A DNA stretch of 62,094 bases, taken from Thermococcus sp. (GTDB lineage: Archaea > Methanobacteriota_B > Thermococci > Thermococcales > Thermococcaceae). The DNA lies in the NCBI RefSeq assembly GCF_027063845.1, contig NZ_JAMOQU010000109.1, forward strand, positions 1 through 62,094, written 5' to 3'. Shown here in pieces: positions 17,352 to 25,856 of this stretch (positions are counted from its first letter, which is position 1; each line of letters begins with the position of its first letter). The notes beneath the pieces were generated by a model. The model was not told where the DNA came from. It worked only from the letters and a program-made list of their open reading frames with translations, and did not search any database. The translations under genes and the position numbers were made by a program.

Positions 17352-17924
17352 TCACAGCATACCCCTAATCCTCTCAAACTCGCCCGGCGAGCCCCTAACT
17401 ATCGGATACCTCGGCGTGAAGGGACAGCCCGGCTCATCGCGAGAACTAATCTCGAAGGTCCCTATCTCCTTGGCTATCCTGACGATTTCCTCCTTGTCGA
17501 GTCCAATTAGGGGCCTCAGAATCGGTAAATCACTCGCCCGACTGACGATTAGAAGGTTATCGAGCGTCTGGCTGGCAACCTGTCCGAGGGAGTCGCCGGT
17601 TATTATCGCGCTCGCCCCGACCTCGTGCCCAATCCTGCAGGCCCTTCTAAGCATCAGCCACTTGCAGAAGACACAGGTCCAGCGCTCCTTCTTGAGCTTC
17701 TTCAGCCTCTCAAACACCGGAACGTGCTCCTCCGCAAAATCTACAACTATTAGCTCGTCGAGCTTCCCGTATTTACTCAGAACCTCCCAGAGCTCGTGAA
17801 CCTTCTCCTCCTTGATGGAATCCTGCCTGAAGTGAACCGGAACTACCTCTACCCCCCTCCGGAGCATCAGGTAAACCGCGACGGGTGAGTCAATGCCCGA
17901 GCTCAGCAGTGCAACCGCCTTCAT
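17352..17924 (-). CDS. ThiI-like PP-loop sulfurtransferase domain protein, 190 aa
   Basis: Stand-alone counterpart of the C-terminal AANH/PP-loop domain of ThiI. It has the ATP-pyrophosphatase loop ALLSSGIDSPVAVYLML at the N-terminus, CVFCKWLMLRRA (likely catalytic/metal Cys pair), ITGDSLGQVASQTLDNL and the ending PGCPFTPRYPIVRG. The THUMP and ferredoxin-like tRNA-binding domains of full ThiI are absent. A full ThiI lies 600 nt upstream on the same strand. An adenylating tRNA- or carrier-sulfur role is likely, but the substrate is unknown. Clean ATG start at 17924. Confidence 0.9.
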   Translation of the reverse strand: MKAVALLSSGIDSPVAVYLMLRRGVEVVPVHFRQDSIKEEKVHELWEVLSKYGKLDELIVVDFAEEHVPVFERLKKLKKERWTCVFCKWLMLRRACRIGHEVGASAIITGDSLGQVASQTLDNLLIVSRASDLPILRPLIGLDKEEIVRIAKEIGTFEISSRDEPGCPFTPRYPIVRGSPGEFERIRGML

Positions 17925-17960
17925 GGCCGAAACTTCGGGTGGGCTTTTATGAGGCTTTCC

Positions 17961-18512
17961 TCAACTCAGGGTTTCAAACCTCAGCAAGATGCCAATGTAA
18001 ACGAACCACGCGAGGATGAAGGATGCTCCTATCAGCTCTGGAATCGCCAGCCCCTTGAACACCCTCGCCCTAATCAGGTAGAGCATCGTGATGAACACGA
18101 CAACCGCGAGAACGCTCCAGACCTGGTTAATGGGATTTTTGCGGGCAAGCTTTAGCCCAACAATCGCTATATCCGCCAGTGCCAGAACGTAGAATAACAC
18201 TGCCAAGGGAGCGTGATAGGGGAGCTCCTCGGGGAAAACCCCAACAAGGAATAGGAAAAGGAGCGCGAGGGGCATCAGGTAGGAGAGTCCGTGTTTGAAT
18301 GCTACCACTGACGGAGCCATCGCAACTACCGCGAAGAGCATCAGAAAGCCATTGAAGAGCCAGCGGTTGGGGTTGTGGAGCGAACCCATGTCGCTCAGCG
18401 CGTTGTCCGTGAAGGAGAACCACGGGTTGGCGTGGATAACCACTGTCAGGCCCACGATGAAGATGATGGGAAGGGAAATGGCTACGTAGGAGGCGAAGCG
18501 TTCGAGTTCCAC
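17961..18512 (-). CDS. DUF998-type membrane protein
   Basis: A 183-aa protein with about six membrane segments. The first part, NPWFSFTDNALSDMGSLHNP, is the conserved DUF998 loop (SxxxxxxSDMG). GTG 18512 is preferred: it follows GAGGTGGTCGCG inside the last codons of thiI and the protein then starts ELERFASYVAISL. The longer ATG at 18554 would overlap thiI by 32 nt. No function is known for the family. Confidence 0.82.
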   Translation of the reverse strand: MELERFASYVAISLPIIFIVGLTVVIHANPWFSFTDNALSDMGSLHNPNRWLFNGFLMLFAVVAMAPSVVAFKHGLSYLMPLALLFLFLVGVFPEELPYHAPLAVLFYVLALADIAIVGLKLARKNPINQVWSVLAVVVFITMLYLIRARVFKGLAIPELIGASFILAWFVYIGILLRFETLS

Positions 18513-18522
18513 CGCGACCACC

Positions 18523-19665
18523 TCAGCACTCCCTCTTCCTCGGCTCCTCTCCAAAGACCGCCCTGTAGAGCTTCCTGAACTCCTCCCAAGAGCCCCTTGT
18601 TATTGGGTGCTTCGGAATGAAGGGTATCTCGTTCTCAGGTAGGGTGGACAGCTCGAAGGTTCCGATTCTCTTAGCTATGCTAACTATCTCCTCCTTGTCC
18701 ATGCCTATCAACGGCCTGTAAATCGGCAAATCGCTCGCCTGGCTGACGATGTACATGTTTTCGAGCGTCTGCGAAGCCACCTGTCCGAGGGAGTCGCCCA
18801 TCACGATGCCCTTCGCGCCGAAGTTCTTAGCTATCTTATCCGCGTGCCTCACCATCATGAACTTGCAGAACACGCAGGTGTACTTCTCCTTCCCGAGTTC
18901 CTTCAGCTTCTCAAGGATTCTCTCGCGCTCCTTCGGCTTCACAACTATAAGCTCGGCCTTTCCGCCGTAGTGGTACTTCTTCAGCTGGTTCCAGATTTTC
19001 CTGACCTTCTCAAGTGTCTTCTCGCCCATGTAGATGTGGACTGGAATCACTTCGACGCCTCGCTTCATCATTAGGAATGCAGCGACGGGTGAGTCTATGC
19101 CCCCGCTGAGGAGCGCAACAACCTTGCCCTGCGTGCCTATCGGCAGTCCTCCCCAGGCTTTAACCTTGTCAACGAAGACGTACGCTTTGCCCTCCATCAG
19201 CTCGACGCCTACCTCGATATCATAGTTGTGAAGGTCAACCTCGCTCTCCTCGTTCTCGAGGATGTATTCCCCCACCTTTGCCTGAATCTCGGGGCTCTTC
19301 AGGGGAAACTCCTTGGTGATTCTCCTTGCAGTGACGCGGAACTTCGGCTTTTCAAGGCCGAGCTCCCTCTTCTTTCTCCTGAAGAGTTTTAGCGCGGTTT
19401 TGTTGATTTTCTCAAGGTTCGCCTCGACCTCCATCGCGGGTGAGAGCGAGACTATGCCAAAAACCCTCGTCAGGACGTCAACGGCCTCTTTGGCTCTGTT
19501 CGTCCTCACGAGAATCCTCCCGTGCTTGGCCTCGACCTTCTTGAAGTCGATTCCCTCGCTGACCAAAGCTTCCCGTATGTTGTTCATGAGGATGTTCTCA
19601 AACCATCTCCTCGTCTGCCTTGACTTCGTTCCAATCTCACCGTAGCGGACTATGACGACGTTCAT
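18523..19665 (-). CDS. thiI: tRNA sulfurtransferase ThiI (s4U synthesis)
   Basis: Inserts 4-thiouridine in tRNA. The 380-aa protein has an N-terminal ferredoxin-like domain (VVIVRYGEIGTKSRQTRRWF), THUMP at about 60-165 (HGRILVRTNRAKEAVDVL), and the PP-loop domain: ALLSGGIDSPVAAFLMMKRG, CVFCKFMMVRHADKI, MGDSLGQVASQTLENM and NEIPFIPKHPITRG. There is no C-terminal rhodanese domain, as usual in archaea. ATG 19665 follows GAGGTGATTCC. It overlaps the DUF998 gene only if the long start of that gene is used. Confidence 0.95.
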   Translation of the reverse strand: MNVVIVRYGEIGTKSRQTRRWFENILMNNIREALVSEGIDFKKVEAKHGRILVRTNRAKEAVDVLTRVFGIVSLSPAMEVEANLEKINKTALKLFRRKKRELGLEKPKFRVTARRITKEFPLKSPEIQAKVGEYILENEESEVDLHNYDIEVGVELMEGKAYVFVDKVKAWGGLPIGTQGKVVALLSGGIDSPVAAFLMMKRGVEVIPVHIYMGEKTLEKVRKIWNQLKKYHYGGKAELIVVKPKERERILEKLKELGKEKYTCVFCKFMMVRHADKIAKNFGAKGIVMGDSLGQVASQTLENMYIVSQASDLPIYRPLIGMDKEEIVSIAKRIGTFELSTLPENEIPFIPKHPITRGSWEEFRKLYRAVFGEEPRKREC

Positions 19666-19669
19666 GGAA

Positions 19670-19993
19670 TCACCTCGCCACCGGGAACTTGACAACAATC
19701 TCTATGTACTTCTGGATGACCGTGTAGAGCACGAGGGACATCAGGTAAGATGAGAGCAGGATAAGCTCGTTCATCTCAAAGATGTGCCTCGCCAGTTCCT
19801 TCGCCCTCGGGGTGGCGTCAACGATAGCGCGCATGTAGCGAACCTTCCAGCGCTGGTTTATGACGATGAAGCCGACGAGGAAGAGCACCCCAACTAATCC
19901 CCACATCTTGCCGAAGGCGAGCATGAGGAAGAGCGTTGACATCATCACGAGCCAGCCACCAATGACCCCAAGGAGGATTACGAACTCTATCAT
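19670..19993 (-). CDS. small membrane protein, 107 aa
   Basis: Not recognised. Three to four hydrophobic segments (MIEFVILLGVIGGWLVMMST, MWGLVGVLFLVGFIVI, LILLSSYLMSLVLYTVIQ) around a charged cytoplasmic loop (RWKVRYMRAIVDATPRAKEL). It ends 4 nt before the thiI start, so the two are co-transcribed. ATG 19993 is preferred over the long upstream extension, which runs through the divergent promoter region of the next gene and reads like noncoding sequence. Confidence 0.72.
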   Translation of the reverse strand: MIEFVILLGVIGGWLVMMSTLFLMLAFGKMWGLVGVLFLVGFIVINQRWKVRYMRAIVDATPRAKELARHIFEMNELILLSSYLMSLVLYTVIQKYIEIVVKFPVAR

Positions 19994-20086
19994 GGCTATC
20001 GTCCTTGCTTGGATAAAGGGGATAAAAAAGTTTAGATGAAACCAAAGGTTTAATAGAAGCGCCGAGAAACCCCTAAGGGTGAAAGC

Positions 20087-20800
20087 ATGTACGGATGGAG
20101 AGGAAGGCTTGGTCTTATAGTTCCCTCCTCGAACACCACGATGGAGATGGAGCTTCACGATTACCTGCCTGAGGGAGTTTCGCTTCACACCGCCAGGGTT
20201 CCGCTCAGGAACGTCACCGAAGAGGAGCTCGTGAAGATGAACACTTTGGCAGTCGAGAGCGCCAGACTGCTCAGGGATGCGGGCGTTGAGCTGATACTCT
20301 ACGGGTGCACGAGCGGTTCCTTCATCGGCGGAAAGGACTACGAGAAAAAGCTTGAGATGGAAATCGAGGACGAGGTGAACGTCCCGGTAATAAGCACGAG
20401 CACCGCGGTGATAGAAGCCCTAAAGATGCTCGACGCCAGGGAAATACTCGTGGTAACGCCCTACACCGACGAGATTAACCAGCGCGAGAAGGAGTTCCTT
20501 GAGGCCAACGAGTTCACGGTTCTCGACATCAGGGGTCTCGGCCTCGAGGACAACCAAGCAATCGGCAAGCTTGAGCCCTACACCGCTTACCGTCTCGCGA
20601 AGGCGAGCTTCACCGACGAGGCTGAGGCAATTTTCATAAGCTGTACCAACTGGAGGACCTTCGAAATCATCGAGACCCTCGAGAAAGACCTCGGCGTTCC
20701 AGTGGTTACCAGCAACCAGGCCTCGCTCTGGCTGGCTTTAAGGGAAATGGACGTTATGGAGCGGATTCCAAGCCTCGGAAGGCTCTTCACCGAGTACTGA
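20087..20800 (+). CDS. maleate isomerase/Asp-Glu racemase-type protein
   Basis: A 237-aa member of the maleate cis-trans isomerase/arylmalonate decarboxylase branch of the Asp/Glu racemase superfamily. It has the N-terminal LGLIVPSSNTTMEMEL, the first catalytic Cys in LILYGCTSGSFIGG, STSTAVIEALKML, VTPYTDEIN, and the second catalytic Cys in FISCTNWRTFEII. Both catalytic cysteines are retained, so it is probably active. The substrate is not predictable from context. Its start has a weak ribosome binding site (aagggtgaaagc). Confidence 0.9.
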   Translation: MYGWRGRLGLIVPSSNTTMEMELHDYLPEGVSLHTARVPLRNVTEEELVKMNTLAVESARLLRDAGVELILYGCTSGSFIGGKDYEKKLEMEIEDEVNVPVISTSTAVIEALKMLDAREILVVTPYTDEINQREKEFLEANEFTVLDIRGLGLEDNQAIGKLEPYTAYRLAKASFTDEAEAIFISCTNWRTFEIIETLEKDLGVPVVTSNQASLWLALREMDVMERIPSLGRLFTEY

Positions 20801-20830
20801 TGGAGAGGGGCCAGAGGTTCCCTCTTATTT

Positions 20831-21022
20831 TTACCGCCCTTTGCCCCCGAGCGCTTCCACGCGCCCCTCCCCCAGCAGGTGCCCTGTTCTTTCTGATGTT
20901 ACAGTAAGCTGAGAACCTTTCTGCCTCAGAACCAGAACGCACTCTCCGAACTCCGAGAGTTCCCTGGCTATCTCCTCTTCGTCCAAGTCAATAATAAAAC
21001 GAAAGAGGTACCTCACATTCAC
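20831..21022 (-). CDS. small hypothetical protein B of a two-gene operon, 63 aa
   Basis: Not recognised. Starts with GTG 21022, which overlaps the stop of the upstream small gene (GTGA), preceded by CAGGGTGA. Sequence pattern is strand-helix-strand: VRYLFRFIIDLDEEEIAREL, then VLVLRQKGSQLTVTSER. The tight overlap with the neighbour and a consistent ribosome binding site support translation. It may form a complex with the 67-aa product. Confidence 0.6.
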   Translation of the reverse strand: MNVRYLFRFIIDLDEEEIARELSEFGECVLVLRQKGSQLTVTSERTGHLLGEGRVEALGGKGR

Positions 21023-21222
21023 TCACCCTGGGCTGAGGCTCCGGCAACGACGACGGGCTCTTCTATGGGCTTGGCCTTGATGACTAACTTGCCCCCAACG
21101 TCCTTGACCTCCATCTCAATCTCTGAGAGCCCCTTCACAGCCCCACCTCCGAGGGCCTCCGCGAACTTCGCGAGGACCTCGTCACTTATCTCAGCCTCCA
21201 TGTTGGCAACAATCTTTGCCAT
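21019..21222 (-). CDS. small hypothetical protein A of a two-gene operon, 67 aa
   Basis: Not recognised. ATG 21222 has the strong site GGAGGTGGTTCC. The protein is amphipathic: AKIVANMEAEISDEVLAKF, then EIEMEVKDVGGKLVIKAKPI and an Ala/Val-rich tail. Divergent from an HTH regulator, with a 26-bp palindrome between them, so it may be that regulator's target. Confidence 0.65.
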   Translation of the reverse strand: MAKIVANMEAEISDEVLAKFAEALGGGAVKGLSEIEMEVKDVGGKLVIKAKPIEEPVVVAGASAQGE

Positions 21223-21291
21223 GGAACCACCTCCAGTGAGTTCTCAGGACTTCTATGGTGTTCATACTATTTAACTTTTTCGGAACTTTTA

Positions 21292-21317
21292 GTTTGTTCG
21301 GTTTAAACTGAACAAAC
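21292..21317. promoter_or_regulatory. 26-bp near-perfect palindrome, candidate operator
   Basis: Arms GTTTGTTC (21292-21299) and GAACAAAC (21310-21317) flank a centre containing GTTTAAAC; the whole element is symmetric except for one base pair. It lies in the 140-nt gap between the divergent small-protein operon and the HTH regulator, overlapping the likely promoter for the regulator. Confidence 0.6.
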
Positions 21318-21362
21318 AAAACAAACGAAAGGGTTAAAAACGATTGGATTGAACAGAGAACT

Positions 21363-21776
21363 ATGAACGATGACGAAAGGTTCTACGTTGAGAAGATGCT
21401 CGAGAGCTTCGGCTACCCACCTGCATCGGCCAGGATATACGCCCACCTGCTCTTCGCCGGGAGGCCCATGACCATAACGGAGCTGGCGGGCGAAACCGGG
21501 CTCGGCAAGTCGACGGTTTCCACAGCGTTGAGGCTCCTGGAGCACGATGGCCTCGTGTACTATACTAAAATGGGCAAGAAAAAACTCTACAGGGCCAGAA
21601 GTGCCTTTCATAGGCTTCTCCTGTTTCCGAACAGAATCCTGAAAGAGTACGTTGTCCCCCTGAGAAAACTGTTGGAGGCGAATCCCGAGGGACGCGAGGA
21701 AATCCTGAGGGACATCGAGGAGTTCGAGAGGATGGCAAGAAAGATAATCGAGCTCCTTGAAAGTGCTGAAGATTAG
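21363..21776 (+). CDS. MarR/TrmB-like winged-helix transcriptional regulator
   Basis: A 137-aa DNA-binding protein. The HTH is clear: GYPPASARIYAHLLFAGRPM, TITELAGETGLGKSTVSTAL, RLLEHDGLVYYTKMGKKKLY. This is the GbsR/TrmB style of N-terminal winged helix. A basic linker and a helical dimerisation tail (EEILRDIEEFERMARKIIEL) follow; there is no sugar-binding domain. It has almost no leader after the probable promoter. Likely regulates itself and the divergent two-gene operon through the palindrome at 21292-21317. Confidence 0.85.
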   Translation: MNDDERFYVEKMLESFGYPPASARIYAHLLFAGRPMTITELAGETGLGKSTVSTALRLLEHDGLVYYTKMGKKKLYRARSAFHRLLLFPNRILKEYVVPLRKLLEANPEGREEILRDIEEFERMARKIIELLESAED

Positions 21777-21781
21777 CGAAA

Positions 21782-21820
21782 TTCTTTTAACCCTTCCTTC
21801 TTTACTCACTGTGGGTGATA
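21782..21820 (+). promoter_or_regulatory. pfkC promoter with TGM-type site downstream of TATA
   Basis: A TATA-like ttcttttaacc (21782-21792) is followed at 21804-21820 by actcac-tgtgg-gtgata. It matches the Thermococcales glycolytic motif TATCAC-N5-GTGATA at 10 of 12 defined bases. A site downstream of the TATA box is the arrangement known for glycolytic genes repressed by Tgr/TrmBL1. The right half overlaps the GGGTGAT ribosome binding site. Confidence 0.65.
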
Positions 21821-21824
21821 CATA

Positions 21825-23207
21825 GTGTTGGAGCTCCTCGACGAGGCAAGGAAGCTATCGATTTTCACGGCCTACAACGCTAACGTTGACGCGATAGTCT
21901 ACCTCAAGGGCGAGACCGTTCAGAGGCTCATAGACGAGTTCGGCGCCGAAGCCGTCAGGAGGAGAATGGAGGAGTTTCCAAGGCAGATTGAGGGGCCGAT
22001 TGACTTCGTCGCGAGGCTCGTTCATGCCCTCAAGACGGGAAAGCCGATGGCGGTTCCCCTCGTCAACGAGGAGCTCCAGAGCTGGTTTGATAGCCACTTT
22101 AAGTACGACGTTGAGAGAATCGGAGGTCAGGCGGGAATAATAGCGAACCTCTTAGCCAACCTCGACTTCAGGAAGGTAATCGTTTACACGCCCCACCTCG
22201 CGAGAAGACAGGCGGAGATGTTCGTTAATAAGCCCAACTTATTCTATCCCGTAGTCGAGAACGGAAAGCTCGTTCTGAAGCACCCCCACGAGGCCTACCG
22301 CGAGAACGACCCGGTCAAGGTCAACAGGATTTTCGAGTTCCGGGCCGGAACGACCTTCAGGCTGGGCGACGAGACGATTACCGTCCCCTACTCGGGCCGC
22401 TTCATCGTTTCGGCCCGCTTCGAGAGGATAAGGGTTTACACGGAGGAGGCTCTCAAGCCATTCCTCCCCGAAATCGGCCTTCAGGTTGACGGCGCTATTC
22501 TTTCAGGCTACCAGGGGATAAGGCTCCGCTATTCCGACGGAAAGGACGCGAACTACTACCTCAGGGAGGCCAAGAAGGACATTCTCCTGCTCAAACGGGA
22601 GAAAGACGTCAAGGTTCACCTCGAGTTCGCCTCGATACAGAGCAGAGAACTCAGGAAGAAGGTCATCTACAACCTTTTCCCGCTCGTTGACAGCGTTGGC
22701 ATGGACGAGTCGGAGATAGCCTACGTCCTGAGCGCCCTCGGCTACTCCAAGCTCGCCGACAGGATATTCACCTACAACCGCATTGAGGACACTGTCTTGG
22801 GCGGAAAAATCCTCATAGACGAGATGAACCTCGAAGTTTTGCAAATCCACACGATTTACTACCTCATGTACATCACTCACGCCGACAACCCGTTGAGTGA
22901 GGACGAGCTCAGGAGAAGCCTTGAGCTGGCGACGACTTTAGCAGCGGCGAGGGCCTCACTCGGCGACATCCGCTCGCCCGAGGACTTCAAGGTCGGTCTG
23001 AGCGTTCCCTACAACGAGCGTGGTGAGTACGTCAAGCTCCGCTTTGAAGAAGCTAAGAGAAGGCTCCGCACGAGGGAGTACAAGGTCGTGATAATCCCGA
23101 CAAGGCTCGTTAAGAACCCGGTTTCGACGGTCGGCCTCGGCGACACAATCTCGACGGGGGCCTTCACGAGCTACCTCGCGTTGCTGAGGGCGAAGGGCGC
23201 GCTCTGA
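21825..23207 (+). CDS. pfkC: ADP-dependent 6-phosphofructokinase
   Basis: Phosphorylates fructose 6-phosphate using ADP in the modified Embden-Meyerhof pathway. The 460-aa ribokinase-fold protein starts at GTG 21825. It contains FTAYNANVDAIVYLKGE, RIGGQAGIIANLLANL, GAILSGYQGIRLRYSDGKDA, VDSVGMDESEIAYVLSALGY and the catalytic-base motif VSTVGLGDTISTGAF (Asp in GLGD). The pattern matches Pyrococcus/Thermococcus PfkC more than ADP-glucokinase as I recall those sequences. It is monocistronic. Confidence 0.95.
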   Translation: MLELLDEARKLSIFTAYNANVDAIVYLKGETVQRLIDEFGAEAVRRRMEEFPRQIEGPIDFVARLVHALKTGKPMAVPLVNEELQSWFDSHFKYDVERIGGQAGIIANLLANLDFRKVIVYTPHLARRQAEMFVNKPNLFYPVVENGKLVLKHPHEAYRENDPVKVNRIFEFRAGTTFRLGDETITVPYSGRFIVSARFERIRVYTEEALKPFLPEIGLQVDGAILSGYQGIRLRYSDGKDANYYLREAKKDILLLKREKDVKVHLEFASIQSRELRKKVIYNLFPLVDSVGMDESEIAYVLSALGYSKLADRIFTYNRIEDTVLGGKILIDEMNLEVLQIHTIYYLMYITHADNPLSEDELRRSLELATTLAAARASLGDIRSPEDFKVGLSVPYNERGEYVKLRFEEAKRRLRTREYKVVIIPTRLVKNPVSTVGLGDTISTGAFTSYLALLRAKGAL

Positions 23208-23248
23208 TATTTTCCCGTTCTCTGAGAGGCCGGTAGGTTGGGTTTGAT

Positions 23249-23303
23249 TGGTACGGTATGCTGTACCAGTCTTTAAAAAGGGACGGTACGGCACGATGTA
23301 CCA
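23249..23303. repeat. pair of related 20-bp inverted repeats around an A/T box
   Basis: TGGTACGGTATGCTGTACCA (23249-23268) and CGGTACGGCACGATGTACCA (23284-23303) agree at 16 of 20 bases and each is itself a near-palindrome (GGTAC...GTACC). Their centres are 35 bp apart and ctttaaaaag (23271-23280) lies between. They sit between the convergent 3' ends of pfkC and xerA, where operators are not expected. Confidence 0.6.
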
Positions 23304-24143
23304 CTACTCAACCAGCCCCTCCATGAGCTTTGCCTTCTCCTGAGCTCTCTTGAGGTGTTCAACTGTGACCTTTGTGTAAATCTGGGTCGTGGAGAGGTTG
23401 GAGTGGCCGAGAAGCTCCTGAATGGCCCTTATGTCAACCCCGCGCTCGAGCATGTGCGTTGCGAAGCTGTGGCGAAGCCTGTGGGGCGTGACTTCAACGC
23501 CCACCTTCTTCCCGTACTTCTTCAGGAGATACCAGACGGTTTTCGTCGAGAGCCTGTCCTTGTTTCTCCTCCGCTCCTCGACGAGTAAATATTCGCTCGA
23601 ATCGGAGCGCGTTTCGAGGTAGGAGCAGATTTCCTTCACCAGGAACTCCGGAATCGGCACGACCCTGTCCTTGGCCCCTTTTCCACCGCGAACCACTATT
23701 ATACCCCTCTCCAAATCCACGTCGTCCTTCTTCAGGTTGCAGAGCTCGCTGACGCGAAGACCCGCCCCGTAGAGCAACAGAACTATCAGCCTGTCCCTCT
23801 TCCGCGTCGGGGGGATGACAGATAGCAGCCTCTTGACCTCTTCGCGCGTCAAAGCTTTCGGCAGGCTCCTCGGTACCTTCGGCGGCTTCAGCTTCTCCGC
23901 TTCCTCATCGTAGCCCTCGAAGCGGAAGTAAGCCCTCAAAGCCTGGACGACGAGGTTTAAACTTCTGTTGGAGTAGCCTTCCCTCCTCAGCCTCGCCAGG
24001 AAGCGGAGGGCGGAGCGCGCGTTCAAAGCTCCACCCCATTCGAGGTATCTCCTGACGTAGTAGGAGTACATCCTAACCGTGTTCGGGCTCTTGCCCTCGA
24101 GGTCGAGGTATGTCTCGAATTCTTCTATGACTTCGGTGTCCAT
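23304..24143 (-). CDS. xerA: XerA-type tyrosine recombinase
   Basis: Resolves chromosome dimers at dif. The 279-aa protein has an N-terminal SAM-like core-binding domain ([24 protein letters not shown]) and the catalytic set: Arg in [16 protein letters not shown], Lys in [41 protein letters not shown] with the nucleophilic Tyr. Length and sequence fit the archaeal chromosomal XerA rather than a proviral SSV-type integrase. It starts cleanly at ATG 24143, 11 nt after the Toprim gene stop. Confidence 0.93.
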   Translation of the reverse strand: MDTEVIEEFETYLDLEGKSPNTVRMYSYYVRRYLEWGGALNARSALRFLARLRREGYSNRSLNLVVQALRAYFRFEGYDEEAEKLKPPKVPRSLPKALTREEVKRLLSVIPPTRKRDRLIVLLLYGAGLRVSELCNLKKDDVDLERGIIVVRGGKGAKDRVVPIPEFLVKEICSYLETRSDSSEYLLVEERRRNKDRLSTKTVWYLLKKYGKKVGVEVTPHRLRHSFATHMLERGVDIRAIQELLGHSNLSTTQIYTKVTVEHLKRAQEKAKLMEGLVE

Positions 24144-24153
24144 CGCTCAGCCC

Positions 24154-25044
24154 TTAGAGCAGTTCGTCCGGCTTGAGTTCTGCTTCAATGATTTCGATTT
24201 CTTCTCCGGCTTTCTCCCCGGGTTCGGGCTTCTCCTCCTTCCGCTCAACGGTTTCCCTGCCCTCGGCTTTCTCCTCAAGGCCCTCCTTTATGGCGAGGCT
24301 GAGGTAAACGGTCTTCATGAGTTCCTCCACGAGCTCTTTTTCCTCCGCGAAGACGTAGCCCTGGCCGACCACGACCTTTCCTGCAAGGCCAAGCTTCTCA
24401 ACCGCTATTGCAAAAATTCTCTCGTCCGGAACGGGTTCGGCCGGGAAGAGGTTCGTCCACGCTTCCTCAATCTTGACCGGCCTGCTCTTCTTGTCGAGGA
24501 GTTCCCTTAGGCCCTCGTTCTCGTTCCTCAGCCTGACGTACTCGGCGTGAAGCTCTTCATACTTCTTCTGGAGCTCTTCGTGCTCCTTGTAAAGGCTCTC
24601 GTACTCGTTCGCGAGCTGGTCGTACTTGCCCTTCACGTCGAGGAGCTGTTTTCTAAGCTCCATGTACTCAGGGAGAACCTGCAGGCTCTTCAGTCCTGCC
24701 CTGACGAGGGTGTTCTTGAGCTCCTTCCTGACGAGCTCGACGTCGACATGCTCAAGGTCGTGGCCGAGGGGGAGCTTCATCCTCTCGATGTGTCCGACCA
24801 TCTCCCCGAGCTCGTTGAAGAGCCTCTCCGCGAGCTCCCTTCCCACGCGGTCGGCGTCGGTCGCTATGATGAGAAGGTCAGCTCCAGCGGCCGCACTCTT
24901 CGCTATCTCCACGTTGGTCGTCGGGATTATCGCGGAAATTGTGATGTTGTACTCGCTCCCCAACGCGAGTCCTTGGAGGGCCTTGCTGACGACCTCAACG
25001 TCGCTCGCCCCTTCAACGAGAATCCTAACGTCAACTATCGCCAT
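24154..25044 (-). CDS. Toprim domain and coiled-coil protein, 296 aa
   Basis: Residues about 1-95 form a Toprim-like fold: [18 protein letters not shown] (Glu in VEG) and [19 protein letters not shown] (DxD-type TDAD). A long coiled coil follows at about 110-195 ([20 protein letters not shown]). A second alpha/beta part ([19 protein letters not shown]) and an acidic low-complexity tail ([13 protein letters not shown]) end the protein. Catalytic Toprim residues look intact. It lies immediately upstream of xerA in the same direction, suggesting a chromosome-related role. ATG 25044 follows GGTGGTGAGC. Confidence 0.85.
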   Translation of the reverse strand: MAIVDVRILVEGASDVEVVSKALQGLALGSEYNITISAIIPTTNVEIAKSAAAGADLLIIATDADRVGRELAERLFNELGEMVGHIERMKLPLGHDLEHVDVELVRKELKNTLVRAGLKSLQVLPEYMELRKQLLDVKGKYDQLANEYESLYKEHEELQKKYEELHAEYVRLRNENEGLRELLDKKSRPVKIEEAWTNLFPAEPVPDERIFAIAVEKLGLAGKVVVGQGYVFAEEKELVEELMKTVYLSLAIKEGLEEKAEGRETVERKEEKPEPGEKAGEEIEIIEAELKPDELL

Positions 25045-25087
25045 GCTCACCACCGTCAATAATTCTCGCCCCGGTTTAAAACCGTTC

Positions 25088-25798
25088 TCATAGCTCGACC
25101 TTCAGCTCGGGCCTCTCGAGGATTACCCTTCCGTCGGGCAGGAGCGAAATCGAGAGTCCCTCGATTCTGACCCCTGCCCTCTTTGCCTCTCTCAAAAGCT
25201 TCGCGAGTTCCGGGTCGCCCTTCTCGTAGGGCCGGAACTTCTCAACCTTTGGCATCGCACCGATGAAGAAGATTATCGCGTCCTTTCCGGCTTTGACGAG
25301 CTCAATCAGCTCCCTAACGTGCCTCTGCCCGCGCAAAGTTGGGCAGTCTGGATACATCGCGTATTCACCTTTCTCCCCTCCCCTGAGAACGGCGCTCTTC
25401 ATCTCGCCGTAGAGCTCTCCACTGGGACACTCGAAGAGGTAGTCGAGGCGGGAGTTACCGATGCGAACTTCCTTCCGCTTTATCGCGCAGTTCTTCAGCC
25501 AGGGGACTAAACCGAGCTCAACGGCCCTCTCGAATGCCCTCGCCTGAGTCCTCGTGTCCACTATCGCCCCTTTACCTCCTAAATCCTCGAAGGCAATCAG
25601 GACGAAGTCCGTCTTTCCCCCGCTCTTAGGCGTGCAGAAGGCCTTTCGTCCTGGAATCAAGAACTCCTCAAGGCGACCGGTGTTGGTTAGGAGTGCCCTC
25701 CTGATTTCGCCGTTCACCTCGACCAGAGCCACGAAGCGGTTTAATCTTTTGACGAACCTGCAGGGAACCACGTTGAGCTTCATTAACACGGGTTTCAT
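25088..25798 (-). CDS. sfsA: SfsA family protein (DNA/RNA-binding nuclease-fold)
   Basis: A 236-aa SfsA: N-terminal OB-like part ([26 protein letters not shown]-like [14 protein letters not shown]), then the PD-(D/E)XK-type core [20 protein letters not shown] with Asp and ExK, and [19 protein letters not shown]. Family members have been linked to sugar fermentation control and to nuclease activity; the exact role is unsettled. The start may be ATG 25798 or the internal ATG 25783. It is divergent from the next gene by about 58 nt. Confidence 0.92.
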   Translation of the reverse strand: MKPVLMKLNVVPCRFVKRLNRFVALVEVNGEIRRALLTNTGRLEEFLIPGRKAFCTPKSGGKTDFVLIAFEDLGGKGAIVDTRTQARAFERAVELGLVPWLKNCAIKRKEVRIGNSRLDYLFECPSGELYGEMKSAVLRGGEKGEYAMYPDCPTLRGQRHVRELIELVKAGKDAIIFFIGAMPKVEKFRPYEKGDPELAKLLREAKRAGVRIEGLSISLLPDGRVILERPELKVEL

Positions 25799-25856
25799 GG
25801 GGTTAGCTTAACCGAAAGGCGTTTTTAACCTTAGGGGAAGTTCAATGGGTGGTCCA

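Noticed and set aside
23249..23303. dif site next to xerA
   Set aside because: The palindromes do not resemble the archaeal dif sequence as I recall it, and there are two unequal copies; kept only as an unexplained repeat.
23304..24143. XerA as an integrase of a provirus or plasmid at the neighbouring loci
   Set aside because: Sequence and context look like the chromosomal XerA, there is no split integrase or att duplication, and the neighbours are core genes.
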